NCBI RefSeq assembly: GCF_000512585.2
Contig: NC_089244.1
Span: 1,178,001-1,242,000, forward strand
Direction: 5' to 3'
Origin: Kwoniella bestiolae CBS 10118
Taxonomy: Eukaryota > Basidiomycota > Tremellomycetes > Tremellales > Cryptococcaceae
Length of the DNA stretch: 64,000 nt
Both the position numbers and the translations under genes were made by a program. Every line of letters starts with the position of its first letter. Position 1 is the stretch's first letter. The notes below the pieces were generated by a model. That model saw only the letters and a list, made by a program, of their open reading frames with translations. It searched no databases and was not told the DNA's origin. Below, piece by piece: positions 34,201 to 46,437 of this stretch.

Positions 34201-36897
34201 TTAGCTCACACCCACACTAACACCCTTCCTCTTCCTCCTCATCTCCCTCTCCCAATCTTCCGCTTCCCTGACCTGCCGTTCCCTCTCAGCGATCTCCTGC
34301 GCATAATCATGCGTATTCTCAAGTACATACTCCACACTGGATATTCCCCTCGCAGCTGGGCCAGACAGGGTGGATTGGACCGAATTGTGAGTTGAGGTAG
34401 ATGAGGAAGATATGATAGGATGGTATGATATTCTGTCGTAGGGCGATGAAGAGGTTGGTTGGGTGTATTGGGGAACATGGGGAATATGTGTGTGCGGCTG
34501 AATACACATAAGACAGTCAATATGTAGTGCAAATCCGGATCCGATGAAGGGAAGATATGGACTAAAGGAGACCATTCACTCACTTCGAACACAGCCTTCA
34601 CCACCCCTCTCCTCCAACTTCCCAATCCCCAATGATACTTCGGATCCACCTCCCTCGGATCTCTAACGACAATATCCGACTTCTCTTCAGGTATCGACTC
34701 TTCAATCCCCTGACTCTCCATCATCACATCCTCGTCCACTTGTTGCGTCAATTCCCTCGTGACATCCCGCGACAATCCACTTCTCCTCCTATCCAACGGA
34801 GGAGCCAACGTCTTTCCTACCACTCCCACTTCCTCTTCCTGAGCTTCATTCCCAAACACCCAATTACCTTCCAAATCTTTCCCCTCCAAAACCCTCAATC
34901 GTTCATCCCTGTACTCCCTCAACTGTTGATTGACCACCGCAGAATCCCTCGAACTCATCCAAATCCAATTCTCATCATTCACCCCAGCGCTCTTCAACTT
35001 CTGTCGTTTGTTCCCCGACCCAGCGTCCGTAAATGGATCAGACCCATTGCCGCCAAATGTCGTAGTATGTCCTCCGATCGTATAAAATGGAGTCAAACTA
35101 TATGTATATCTCCCTGCCGATGTATTCCCTCCTAGACCGGTAGTATCTCCCAGACCAAGATCCTTGATCATTTGATTTTCACGGGAATTGATCTCTTCGT
35201 TCTCTGCTAATGTCCCTGGTTCGATTTCCATCTCTTTGCATCTTTCGAGAGCTTCGGTCTCGTAGTAATCGTCTGTGACCCATTTACCACCTACACAAGA
35301 TACGAGGCATCAGCTAATCCGATTCATTCTCTTCTTTCTCTGTGGTATGCACAACCCATCTTACAAGGCGAAGAGAAGCTGGACTCCCACTCACCCTTAA
35401 TGACCCTAGCACCCATCAACTTAAAAACATTCCGAACCGATACCATCGTGACCTGACGATGCTTCAGATTCCCCGCTATCCTCCCTATATCAATCAACAG
35501 CTGCCTCTCATCGGCCGTACATGACAACTTCAATATCTGAGGACAACGTCTCAGGAAAGCCAGGGAATCGGTATATCCACATGCCCTCGCTGCGTCTATG
35601 GTCATGGTGTATAATCTCTCGGGGTTACGTCGGGTGGGTGAAGTGAAGGTTACGAGTTTGTATTCACGGCCTGCGTCGTGTCAAGCAAGGTCAATCAGCT
35701 TATGTCACTTTGCATACACATGGCAGAAACCTCATCAAGGAGGATTGAGGATCGAGCAGTGAGCAGTCGAGGACTTGATGAGATCTGAATGACCAATTCC
35801 TACTCACCTCCTTGTAATCTTCCTTCGGCATCCACCTTTGTATTCCCCTTCTCATCCTCATCCAGCACCAACTCGTCATCCCCTACTGTATATTCCTGGC
35901 CTTTGATATTCATCGTTGAGCCCACTACACCACATCCGACGAACCTTATCAGCATTGCCCTCCCCTGTCTGACGTAAGGAGGTAGAAAACACCCACTCTC
36001 AACATGATCAGCATCCGGCACCAACGGCTCTCTCCTCCTCTTCGGTTTCCTAGCAGATGAACGAGGTTCATCCGGATCTTCCCCTCTCTCAATCTTCTCT
36101 CTCCTCACTTTATCCCATCGTGCCCTCGCAGCAGCAGCAGCAGCTCCCTTGACACTGAACCCTCCTCTACCCGATCCACCAGGGATCTTCTCGAATTTAT
36201 AGGGCGTATCCGTCCTGTCTTCTTCGTCGTCATCGTCCCCACCGGCGGGCACGGCATTGACGGAAGGAGTAGCTTTGATGGAAGGTCGTGATCGTTTTCG
36301 AGGTGTTGAGTTGGATAGTTGGGATGAGAGACGAACGGGCGGTTGGCGTTTACGTGGTTTTATCTCTGCTGATATAACTCAAATCAATAACTGTGGGTCT
36401 CAACATTCTGCAGCACATGAGGTATAAGACATACCGTCCTCAGCGTCCTCATCTTCCCCCTCTGCATCCTCTTCTTCCTCCTCGCCGTCATGCTCCTCAG
36501 GTTCCTCCACAGGAACTTCTTTATAGCTCACACTCTTCCTAAGTCTTCTAGAAGGCTTAGCATCCACCTCTTCATCCTCTTCATCAAGTCGAGTTTCGAC
36601 CTTCCCTCTCCCCCTCCCTCTCCCTGAAGCTTTGGCTCGACCTTTCCCCTTCCTAGCTTTAGACGGCGTGGGCTCCTCATACTCTTCTTCCGTCAGATCC
36701 TCGTCCTCCGCTTCTTCCCCCAGTGCTAACGCCTCTTCATCGCCCAAGGTTACTTCTTCTTCGGCTTCAGGTTCAGGTTGAGCTTGAGCTTGAGCTTTTC
36801 CTCGTTTGTTGGCGGCTCCTCTACTTGATCTCGAGGTGGATGCTTCCGGTACTAATACTGGCTCAGCAGCTCGTTTACCCCGCGTTCGAGATGACAT
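34201..36897 (-). CDS. RSC7: Chromatin-remodelling complex subunit Rsc7/Swp82 family
   Basis: Start ATG 36897 (MSSRTRGKRAAEPV). The N-terminal third is low complexity: basic AT-hook-like GRGRGRGK, acidic Glu/Asp runs and KPRKRQPP. The conserved domain begins VGSTMNIKGQEYTVGDDELV and continues REYKLVTFTSPTRRNPERLY, TMTIDAARACGYTDSLAFLR, then VSVRNVFKLMGARVIKGGKWVTDDYYETEALERC. This order matches the CRC_subunit (Rsc7/Swp82) domain: a small-strand core, then 'A--LG--DS--F', then '---R--F---GA-----G---DDYYE'. The C-terminal part is Ser/Thr-rich and ends in a basic helix (EREMRRKRKGVSVGVS, stop 34201). Subunit of RSC or SWI/SNF remodellers; which complex is unclear. Confidence 0.85.
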
Positions 36898-38133
36898 GTT
36901 GCTCGATACTTGCGAGATCTATGGATTATTTATCTGTACGAAGTGATGTAAGCATAAACATCAAGCTCATGTTGGTTCAATTCTTGGTCATGTTACGTTG
37001 AATGCATCTCAACTCATGTTGACAAGACGAGACGCGTGTAAAGTGCCACACTGAAATCACCGAGACGAGCTCAGCTGAATTAGGCGTGGGCTAAGCACCT
37101 CTCTCATCGTTGCGCACCTAACTTTAGCCAGCAGCCCAGAAGGATAATCTCAGGGTTTCATCCTGTCTTTCAGGAACCCGGTTCGGTCTGCTGCACCTGC
37201 GGCAAAGTCAAAGGAACACGCAAGTCAAACGCGAACAAAAGAACCAGGACAATTTAACCTTATGTGACAAAAACAAAATACAAAATCAAATATACGTGTT
37301 GTTCTTGGCGGTTGGATTCCAGAGGATGTCCAACATATCTAAGATATACGTGATGTATCAATTTTCTCTCTGGTGCTCATCCCTCCTTGACATCACCTTC
37401 GTCTGACATCACTCTTTCTGACTTTGTAAAGCCCAGGTTCATTCGATCGAGAAATACAAACAAAAACAAAAGAGAACGGACAAGCGCAGGCGCGATTGAA
37501 ACGATCCCAACAGCCAACGATTACCTCTTACGTCGAAAACTAATTGTAGGAAACAAGTTTAGAGTTGGGTTGGATTAAGGAACCCCACTCACTCACTCAC
37601 TCATTCGTAAACAACTCGATTTGAACGATTGAGAAACAATAGCAACAGCACTACCGTCGTGGTGTCATTTTGTTGAACTGGCTAGATATACTATCCTTTC
37701 ATCCGTCCAACTATCCTCTGTACCCTTTATACCGATTAGATCACCTTGACGTCAAGATCACGCAGTCTCGACACACCCTTATTACCACTTATCACGAACT
37801 ATCCCGCCAAGACAATCTCAAGACACTTATCGCTGACAAAACGACTTGAATCAAGTTGAATTTAGACAGATGTTTTAGTGGACCAAGACCGAGGCTTTCT
37901 TTACTTTCACTTATCATACTGTATATACGCTCTTTACGATACGATAACAACACACTCATTTGGATCAACAACAATAGACAATAGAAAATAGAAAAACAAC
38001 GACAAATCACCTCTGACACGCCTTTCCCCAGCACGACCTTGATGTGTATACTCGACAATTAGACTAAACTAAACTGAACTATACATCGGTGATTCTTCCT
38101 CGACCTCAATCCGCGCAATCTCAGCACTTAACA
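36898..38133. promoter_or_regulatory. Divergent 1.2 kb region before exo-glucanase gene
   Basis: Intergenic region between RSC7 (-) and the GH5 gene (+). The right-hand 600 bp is A/C-rich on the plus strand (ACAAACAAAAACAAAAGAG near 37454-37472, ACTCACTCACTCACTC at 37587-37602) and ends with AACAATGG at the start. It is suggestive of a long 5' leader. Small ORFs only; no family signature. Confidence 0.35.
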
Positions 38134-40488
38134 ATGGTCGGCCTACCCATCTTCTCCATCATTCTCACCCTCCTTTACCTCTCCCCATCAGCGTTAGCAT
38201 TAAAATCATGGTACACTCCTCCCGGGGGCACACCCGCGGGATCAGTCGCAGGCGATAAAGTCCGAGGAGTGAATTTGGGAGGATGGTTCATATTGGAAAA
38301 TTGGATGATGCCTAGTTTCCTGGAGGATGAGGTTCTGAAAGATACCTATATAAATGATGAGGTGGGTCATGCCTTCCCCTCCCGACCGAACATGTTCTTT
38401 TGGGATGTTTATGGCACAAGTCTCCACCTTGAAGGCGGATCATCCTCTGACGAAGCTGACTTTTCTTGTCTTATGGCGTAGTGGGTCTACTGCTCTGTCC
38501 TGGGCAAGGAAGAATGTCTCACCCGATTAGAAAAACACTGGGACTCGTATATTACAGAAGACGATTTCAAGAGGTTCGCGAATTACTCGTTGAATACCGT
38601 GAGAATACCTATGGGATATTGGTCGTGGACTGATCCAGAAGAATACGAACCGTGAGCTGTCCCCTACTCTTCCCCTAGTGCTTGTACCGTCTGGGTAGCT
38701 GATGAGCGAACGATCGTGGTGGGATAGATACATTCAAGGACAATTGCCATACCTTGAGAGAGCATTAAATTGGTCAAGCTGGTACGGCCTTGATGTTTTG
38801 ATGGATCTGCACGGATTACCAGGTCAGTCATCGCCTAATTTGCACTTCTATGGCAATACCCATACGTTATACTAATTTCCGACACTCATGTGGAACAGGC
38901 GGTCAGAACGGTCAAGATAATCAGGGATACAAGGGCCCAATAGAGTTTCAAGCGAACTCGACGAATATGGAAAGAGCAATGGACGCTTTGGCAAATATGA
39001 CGAGATTTGTCACCCAGGATAAATTCGATGGGGTTGTAAAGGCGTAAGTGTACTCTTGACCGCTCGTACTTCCGGTTTTCCATCCCAGTGCTGACATTTA
39101 TCGTGGGTATGATAGCATTCAACTTACCAACGAGGTAGGTCCCCCCTGTTGCTCAGTATAGACCATATTCAGTGCGGTACTGACACTCTCTGATTGGTCA
39201 TAGCCATATATTCTAGAGTACAACCCCAACGGAATGGACTTCAGTGTCCTAGCGGATTTCTACGTCCAAGGGTACAACACCGTCAGAGCCAATGAACATA
39301 TCTTATCGGGTTCCAACGAAGTAATGGTGGTTATCCATGATGCTTTCCAACCTGTATTGAACTGGAAATATTTCTGGTCTCAAGAAAGCATGGGTTTGAA
39401 CTGGACGAATTACGCGTTGGATACTCGTAAGTCTAGTCTGAAGTCACAGTGCATGATGAGGATGCGGGCTGATCCCTTTCTCTGCGTTTTAGATATTTAT
39501 GATGCCTTTGGCGGATCGATGTACAAGACTTATCAGGAACATCTGGATACAATCTGTGCTCAGGCGGCTGCTATTGCTGAAGCGCAGACTTATTTCCCTG
39601 TGGTAGGTTCCCGGGTCCATTTGAGGACTTCCACGGTAATGAAAGCTGATCAATCTTTTTTCGTTTTGCTTCTAGATCGTCGGTGAATTCTCTCTGTAAG
39701 TCTCTTCTCTGACCTTCACTCCTGAAGCCATCATGGGCTAATCGTGATCGATTGCAGCGGAACAAACACCTACTGCGTAGATTATCAATCATGTTTCGGC
39801 ATAACCCTCGACCAGATGATCTCAAATATCACCTCATCGTACGAAGCCAACTTGTTCATGAGGCAGTTCTGGGAAGTGCAAAGTAATGTCTACGAATTGG
39901 GAGCAGGATGGATCTTCTGGTCCGTGCATCATGAGCTTGCCGGACCGTGGAGCTGGACTCAGTCTGCTGCGCAGAATTGGTTGCCTGAGGATCCTACTGA
40001 GAAGATGTAAGTTTGCTTCGCTCCCTTACTCGGATCAAACCTTCTCACAACTTTTCGCTGTCTATATGTGTTCCGTTCGACAAGACAGTGTATACAATGA
40101 GTGTTTGGCTGACATGTAATTACGTGTTTTTGATCATTGCAGCTGGCCATTCGATCAATCCGCCTCGTCGTATTGCCTCGACACCTCCAACCCAATCCAG
40201 GGCGACCAAAACATGCCTTATTTCCCCACCTACGCCAACAATTATACCAACATTGATATCTCAACAGTGACGAGGAAATACTACGTCAACGAGACTCAGA
40301 CAATAGCCAACTCGAGTGCCGTAACTTCGACTGGCGATTCGACATCGGCTTCTTCAGGGAATACTTCTACTACTAATAACAGTACTTCCGCTACTACATC
40401 GCCAGTCAGTGGTTCGACAAGGACATTGAGTATTTCTATGGCAATGATTGGTTTTGCGGTGATTGGAGCAATAGCTTTATTGGGTTAG
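38134..40488 (+). CDS. Exo-1,3-beta-glucanase, GH5, GPI-anchor type
   Basis: Cell-wall glucan-modifying glycoside hydrolase. Signal peptide (VGLPIFSIILTLLYLSPSAL), then RGVNLGGWFILENWMMPSFL, a GH5 start shared with yeast Exg1. Other motifs: YSLNTVRIPMGYW, VLMDLHGLPGGQNGQDNQGY, QLTNEPYILEYN (acid/base Glu), MVVIHDAFQPVLNWKYF, DTHIYDAFG, VGEFSLGTNTYC (nucleophile Glu) and WIFWSVHHELAGPWSW. The C-terminus is a Ser/Thr-rich linker (about 55 residues) followed by a hydrophobic end (LSISMAMIGFAVIGAIALLG), consistent with a GPI-anchor signal. About eight exons with clean GT-AG signals and both catalytic Glu present. Secreted and wall/membrane anchored by inference. Confidence 0.94.
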
Positions 40489-41018
40489 GATGCAGATTTC
40501 GAATGTTTTGGACAATGCTTTCTCTTCTTCCCTTCGGATACATACATACATGCTTTCTGCAATAGATTATATACATATATAGATTAAAGATATAGCGCTG
40601 GACACTATCATATATATATTTGACGAATTGAATACATACTGGAACGAAATGCAAACCCCTTATCATCTTCTCCTTTTACATTGGGTGAAACACATTGGTC
40701 GACCAAAACACGAGGCTAAGTGCTCTTGGCTGACCGTCGTGTTGTAGGCGTTTTTAATTCTCGCAGGCGTGTTTCTCAAAGGTTCGACGTGAATGCGTTG
40801 CTAGAGAGCATTTAGCCTGCCCGTGTGTGCATGGTACACCTTCCCTACAAAAATGATATTCTCGAGAAGCACGGATGAGTGAACAGAAACCAATATTCAG
40901 GAATTACATGTATTTCCTACCTGTTCATCACCTACTTCTTCTCTTGCTGAACTTCCTCACTCATATATCCAATCGACCAGATCTCTTGACCACACTAGAT
41001 TCCTAATAACTAGAGAAG
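40489..41018. other. Intergenic region
   Basis: About 530 bp between the exo-glucanase stop and the next plus-strand start. It has AT-rich ATATACATATATAG at 40567-40580 downstream of the glucanase. No gene seen; it contains the terminator of one gene and the promoter of the next. Confidence 0.3.
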
Positions 41019-42202
41019 ATGAGAGAGAAAGAACAAGATCGACCACCCATCAAGACCGACCAGCCTGCACGACCTACCCGTCGACCCAGCTATTCTCCTA
41101 TTTCGCCCACACAAACTTACATCGAGCTCACTCTCCCTATACAGCCCAAAGATCTGATCGATCCATCCCTTGAAACGACAATATGTTTGTGGAGAGCATG
41201 GCCACTCGATTGGTCGATGGTAAGGCAGGGTATGGCATTGCAGTACTTGACTTCTTCGCTTGACGAGTGAGTCGGCCTTTTCTCGCTCTCATAACATGTT
41301 GGAACACGCCTAATGTTTAGTGCACTAATTTTGTTTTGTGTTTCCTTGATGGTAGGGTTCCATCTAACGAATCTGCAGAGAAGGACAAGAAGTTGTACAA
41401 AGCAAATCAAGGTCAAGCTTCCCGTTTGATGAGACTCATGGACATAGACAGTCACTGGAAGAACATCTCGTTACTTGATCGATCCATTACGGAAGGTATC
41501 ACCTCTCCCATGGAGATAGTCAAGAAGAACAAGGATGCATGTAGAGTTGAGAATATACGGGAGAAAGTGAAAGAGGCCATTAAGTGCAACGAGGAAGCTA
41601 CCACGTATGTCCACCAGGTATCTCCTACTCGCTCATTTGACAGGCTTCTCCCTCTTTCCCATAGACGAGGATGGAATGCTAATTGGTCCATTGGTATAGA
41701 CAATTCGAACTAGGTCAATATCCTAGAGCACTCACCACTTACCTTCGAGGGTTAGCTGTCCTCTGTCCTTGGTCATCCGACGACTCAATTATGACCTTTG
41801 ATCTCGCTAGAAGTGCGGGTCTATCCGATATGTGAGCTTCCTTTGGTTTTCTCTCCTCTCCTCGATATCCATCCAGCAAGCATTACATGTACGCTGACCG
41901 ACCTATCTTCTCAGTGAGCAACAGATCCTCCTCAACATCGTTCGAGCGGCATTGGCCTGGTCCTTCCTCCTACCTCATGACTCACAGACCAAACACCTTT
42001 GTCCGACATTTATTGATTCTACCCTCCAGGCATTCGAGTTCTTCCCTTATACCACTTATGAAGGGATGATCCAACTTAGTGATCGTGAGTGTGTCTGTCT
42101 GTTTGACTTCATTACGTAATTGTTTCTTATATGGGTGTAGACAACCAGTCGCTGATTGCGAGCATCGTCATTACAGTCCAACATGAATGTATCGCCCGAT
42201 AG
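41019..42202 (+). CDS. Unrecognised protein, five exons
   Basis: Begins with a basic/Pro-rich stretch (MREKEQDRPPIKTDQPARPT), then PTQTYIELTLPIQPKDLIDP, LWRAWPLDWSMVRQGMALQY, PSNESAEKDKKLYKANQGQA and SRLMRLMDIDSHWKNISLLD. The donor AC|GTATGT at 41606 joins to CAATTCGAACTAGG near 41698, giving QFELGQYPRALTTYLRGLAV. Later blocks: ILLNIVRAALAWSFLLPHD, FIDSTLQAFEFFPYTTYEGM and a last exon ending VITVQHECIAR (stop 42202). All phases agree, so this is probably a real gene of roughly 300 residues. It is mostly helical, with no membrane segment. I recognise no family. Confidence 0.62.
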
Positions 42203-42422
42203 CCAGAATACTTCTCACCTGAACGAAAGAGACTGTTTGAAGTTCGAAGACGATCCGTTAGAGAATGGGGGAAACAACCTCCCGAAGAATGGCCGAAAAG
42301 AGTCCTTTGTTAGGCTCTTCATACCTCTTTGTGTCGCCGCGTATATGTATATATCATGTAACGTCCTCAAGTTCCCTAAGTTTGATTGTATGTAACATGC
42401 AAGGTTGCGAAACAATAGAAAG

Positions 42423-42434
42423 AAAAAACAAAAA
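42423..42434 (-). terminator. Pol III T-run terminator of 5S rRNA
   Basis: Immediately after the 5S 3' end, the minus strand reads five T, a G, then six T. This is a typical RNA polymerase III terminator. Confidence 0.85.
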
Positions 42435-42550
42435 CTACAGCACCCGGGATTCCCAAGTGGTCCCCCACCTTGGTACTAACCGAGCGATACCCAGGATGGC
42501 TTCGCAGAGCGGACGGGATGCGGCATTTTCGAGGTTCTATGGCCGTAGAT
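42435..42550 (-). rRNA. 5S ribosomal RNA gene
   Basis: Read on the minus strand it begins ATCTACGGCCATAGAACC and ends in GGGTGCTGTAG, the ends that pair in 5S helix I. Internal conserved blocks are visible: GCATCCCGTCCG, GGTTAGTACC, and GGGGGACCAC followed by GGGAATCCC (helix IV/V area). Length about 116 nt is normal. It is followed on the minus strand by T runs (see terminator). It is a lone 5S copy, not in an rDNA array, which is common in basidiomycete fungi. Confidence 0.93.
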
Positions 42551-42628
42551 GAAGATTTTTGCTTAAAGCACTGTTCATATACCGCTGGGTATCCAGAAGA
42601 AGAGATGTGATGTGATGTGATGGGGAGA

Positions 42629-42901
42629 CTAAGAAGAAGGAATCTCATTCTTAACGTTATTTCTCCAATCGCCTTGCAATTTGAAAGGCTTGATAACCCC
42701 AGGGATGTTTGAGAGAGTGTCTCCGGGCTTTCTCTGTTCGTTTGCGATACGCATGCATGTATAGAGTGCACCTGTGAGTGAATGATCAAGCAAAATGTGA
42801 GCAGAGAAAGAGAGATACCGGTGCCACATCCCGATCACGTGGTTTGGGTGAATCGCGAGTGTAACGAACGCAACAACATGACATGATGAGAACGAAAACA
42901 A
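42629..42901 (-). CDS. Possible small gene, unrecognised
   Basis: A minus-strand segment ALYTCMRIANEQRKPGDTLS, NIPGVIKPFKLQGDWRNNVK, NEIPSS, stop at 42629, looks like real protein and lies right after a CACTCACAG acceptor at about 42770. The upstream exon cannot be fixed: candidate ATGs at 42810-42901 join in different frames. It may start at the internal Met, giving only about 43 residues. No family recognised. Confidence 0.27.
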   Translation of the reverse strand: MFSFSSCHVVAFVTLAIHPNHVIGMWHRYLSFSAHILLDHSLTGALYTCMRIANEQRKPGDTLSNIPGVIKPFKLQGDWRNNVKNEIPSS

Positions 42902-43040
42902 ATGTTAGTCCCAGTTACTTTGTTCTGCTATATTATATTGTCGATAAGCACACTGATCCCTGATCATACAGACAGCTAAGAGCACCGGTTGATCATCTCG
43001 CATACCACTGTCTAGCCCGAAGCTCAGATGATATCCCAGC

Positions 43041-46000
43041 ATGCCCACACGACGTAAACCCCCCTCAAGAGCCAAAGGACGTAACACGGCGACTTCCACC
43101 CCTGCCGTATCGAGCCGAGCGACTTCCAGAGACTCAAGCTCACTATCACCTGCCAAGTCAGCAGGGAACGAGATAGTTGATGAAGAAGGTGGAGAAGAAC
43201 AGGCAGAGGAAGATAATGGGGAAGAGCAGGAGGAAGCTGCAGAGGATAACGAAGAGGAGGACGACGAGCAGATGGAAGTAGATGAAGATGGCGAAGACGG
43301 GGAGGTGGAAGACGAAGAGGACGAGGATGAGACTGACGAGGAAGAAGAAGACGAGGATAGTGACGAAGATGAAGAAGACGAGGAAGGTGGTGAGGAGGAT
43401 GAGCAAGCAGTTGCCGAGGATAAAGGGGAAAACGATGGAGAGGAGGAGGATGAAGATGAAACCGAGTCTGAGGATTCTGAAGATGACGACGAAGAGAAGG
43501 ATGAAAAAGCCGCAGCAAAGGAGAAGAGTGAACTCCCCCAAGAGGACGATGCTCAGCTATCCCCCAAATCCAGCAAACTCGATCTATTCTGTCCACCTTC
43601 ACTGAAATTCTACTATCCCACTCCTGTTGCAATGCTGTCCGCTCGACCTGCGGACGAACAGTCCTTCAAAGTCGCCAGATTCGTCAAATGTCAAGTAACA
43701 GGCTGCAACTGCCAAGGACTAGAGCCCCCTCCCGGCAGACACCTAGAAATTGGAGTAAGACCTCCCAGCGAGAAAGAGCAGGCGAAAGGGGAAGAGAAGA
43801 AGCCGAAAAAGAAGAAAGACGTGGGAGAGTCGGATGATGAGGACGATGAGGGAGATATCAGTATGTCCGAGGATCTTTCGGAGGAGATACGGAAAGAGAT
43901 GTGGATCAATGATAAAGGATGGTGGAAGCGGTGTGGGAAGTGTAATCATGGTTGGGAGGGGGGTGGGCATGTTTGGCCTAAGGATTTGAGCGAATCGGAG
44001 ATGAGGAGGAGGACGAATGTGATCGGCAGGATTGAGGAGCTGTTGAATGTGAGTCAAAATTACGCCTGAGCTTGAAGGGGCTTGTTGAACGCAGATCAAC
44101 AAGTGATGCCATGCTCAAGGAGGAGAGCAGGATGAGTGGGTTGACAAGAGGAAAATGCGTGACGCAGTGATGGAGTCTGCCTAGAGGGACATGGAGTTAT
44201 ACAGGCTTAAGATTAATCAAAGCTGACTATATTTTTCTTTGCACATACAGGACGATGGCCTCCTTCTCGCTTTTCCAACTCCCAAAACAAACCAGACAGA
44301 AGGTTTGTATAAACAAATGGATCATTTCGTCAAACCATCCGGTAAAAGGCCTACTGCTCCAGCTTTGCCCGACCCATTGGACATCACTTCCCCTCACGGC
44401 TCTGGATCTGCTGAAACACCCCGAGAAAGGGGAGGGAGCGAGTTCGATATGGATTTGGATGGTGAAGACAGTGATGGCGAACGACCAAGGAAGAGACGTA
44501 AGAGTGGATCAACTCAGAGTCAAGATGAGATCGACATCGACGATGAAGCGAACAAACCTCATAAACATGGGAAGAAGAAACCTGGCAAAACCGGTGGAAA
44601 GGGTCGAGAACCACGTACGGTCGTGAGAGGGACACACGGGATCGTATCGATGGAGACTGATGCGGATGGGAATCAACATGTTGCTGGGGTTGATGAGAAG
44701 AAGGACGAAGATGACGAGGACGAGGATGATGAAGAGGATGTACCGCTTGCTAAGAGGCCGGAACTGGATGAACAGGAGAGGAAGCGACGTACGGAGATCA
44801 AGGAAAAGGAGAAGGAGAAAGAGGAGGAGCTGATGAGGAGGTTGACAAAGGGTGCGAATGTTGATGATGGACGAGATGGGATTGGAGAAGGGCAGGGGAT
44901 AGACGTGGAAATTTGGGAGGGCGTGGAATTGGTCAGTCAATGTTCATCGCTGTTTCTGCATAGCACAGCTGATATGACGTTATTCAAAGCCTAAACTACC
45001 TTTACGTCCAGCAGCTATCGAGCAGCAGAATGAAGAAATCAGATTACCCGTCGTATCGTCCAGAAACCCTACCCCCGTCGCTACGATCCTCCTCATTGGA
45101 CTGAAGAACTTGTTCCAACGTCAACTACCTAAAATGCCAAGAGAATATATCACAAGATTGGTGTTGGATAAGAACCATATCAGTATGGCTATCGTCAAGA
45201 GAGGGTGGAAGGTCGTTGGAGGGATCTGTTATAGACCTTTCGAAAGTAGGGGGTTTGCGGAGATTGTGTTTTGTGCGGTTGACAGTTCCGAACAGATCAA
45301 GGTGGGCTCCTTTCTTTTTGCACGATTCTGGTAGAGGACTACAACGAAAGAGGTTCAGGCTGATTTTGGATTGTTTGCCTCCATGTTAGGGTTACGGTTC
45401 GCACCTTATGAACTCGCTCAAAGATCACGTTCGCGCCGCTCATCCCACTATCAATCATTTCCTCACTTATGCGGATAACTACGCGGTCGGGTATTTCAAG
45501 AAACAGGGATTTACCAAGGAGATTTCATTCCCTCGAGAGAGATGGGTAGGATATATCAAAGATTATGAAGGTGGTACGATTATGCAGTGTACGATGTTAC
45601 CTCAGGTCAAGTATATGGAAGTACATCAGATGTTGGCTGATCAGAAGGCGGTGAGTCGGATACCTCCTTACGCTTCTTCAAGCGTTACCTGTGTGGGAGT
45701 CGAATAGCTCATATCAATTTGTCGGACGGGTGATAGGCTATACTGGCGAAGATACGTACGATATCGCGATCACATATCGTTCACCCTGGTCTGGCGATAT
45801 TTAGAGATGTAAAACCTGGCGAACAGGTCAAATTGACTAAGGAGCAGGTACCTGGTTTAGGTGAGTTGCCGTGACACCCATTTACGCACGAGGGACGATG
45901 CAGCTGACGGTATGTCCCGATTAGCTGAGAGTGGTTGGAACCCTGATCTTGATGATATGTAAGTGGCAATCTTGAGTTTACCGTATCCATCGCCAAGAAG

Positions 46001-46437
46001 ATCGAGCTGATAGATGAGCCTCATTCGTAGTATTCGACAACCCAAGCGTAACCCACATCACGTGGTATTACAGCTCGTCCTCAACGACATGCAGAACGAA
46101 CCATCCTCTTGGCCATTTACCAAACCCGTCGATAAGAACGTCGTGGTAGACTACTACGAGGTGATAAAGGAACCGATGGGTGGGTGTCGTCATCACCTTC
46201 GATACATTGGATTGCAGCTGACCATGATATACTGGGATTTATATAGACTTATCGACGATGGAGAATAAACTTGAGAATAACCATTATGAGACGGTTGAGG
46301 ATTTTGTGGCAGATGCGAAATTGATGTTTGATAATTGTCGGCAGTATAATGGTGAGAAGTCGACGTATACCAAACAGGCTAATCTTTTGGAGAAGGCCTT
46401 GGATAAGATATTGAAGAAGAGACAATCTGTGTTGTAA
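43041..46437 (+). CDS. GCN5: Histone acetyltransferase Gcn5 (KAT2) with bromodomain
   Basis: Catalytic subunit of SAGA-type complexes; acetylates histone H3. Eight exons: 43041-44048, 44251-44931, 44990-45301, 45390-45650, 45737-45860, 45925-45958, 46031-46179 and 46247-46437; phases agree. Acidic low-complexity N-terminus, then a Cys/His-rich part (FVKCQVTGCNCQGLEPPPG, then WWKRCGKCNHGWEGGGH) resembling the PCAF N-terminal domain, a basic/acidic linker, the GNAT domain (KMPREYITRLVLDKNH, GGICYRPFESRGFAEIVFC with the catalytic Glu region, then QIKGYGSHLMNSLKDHVR for acetyl-CoA binding, and YADNYAVGYFKKQGFTKE), and a C-terminal bromodomain (WPFTKPVDKNVVVDYYEVIK, MDLSTMENKLENNHY, FDNCRQYNGEKSTY with the Asn that reads acetyl-lysine). 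Stop TAA at 46435-46437. Confidence 0.97.

Noticed and set aside
43158..43541. Hydrophobic minus-strand ORF opposite GCN5
   Set aside because: It is the reverse complement of GAA/GAG/GAC repeats (acidic codons read as Phe/Leu/Ile/Val). It is not a membrane protein.
9957..46437. A chromatin-regulator gene cluster (Swi1-like, chromodomain, RSC7, GCN5)
   Set aside because: The genes are separated by many unrelated genes, and are on different strands. Four such genes in 64 kb of a dense genome can occur by chance.
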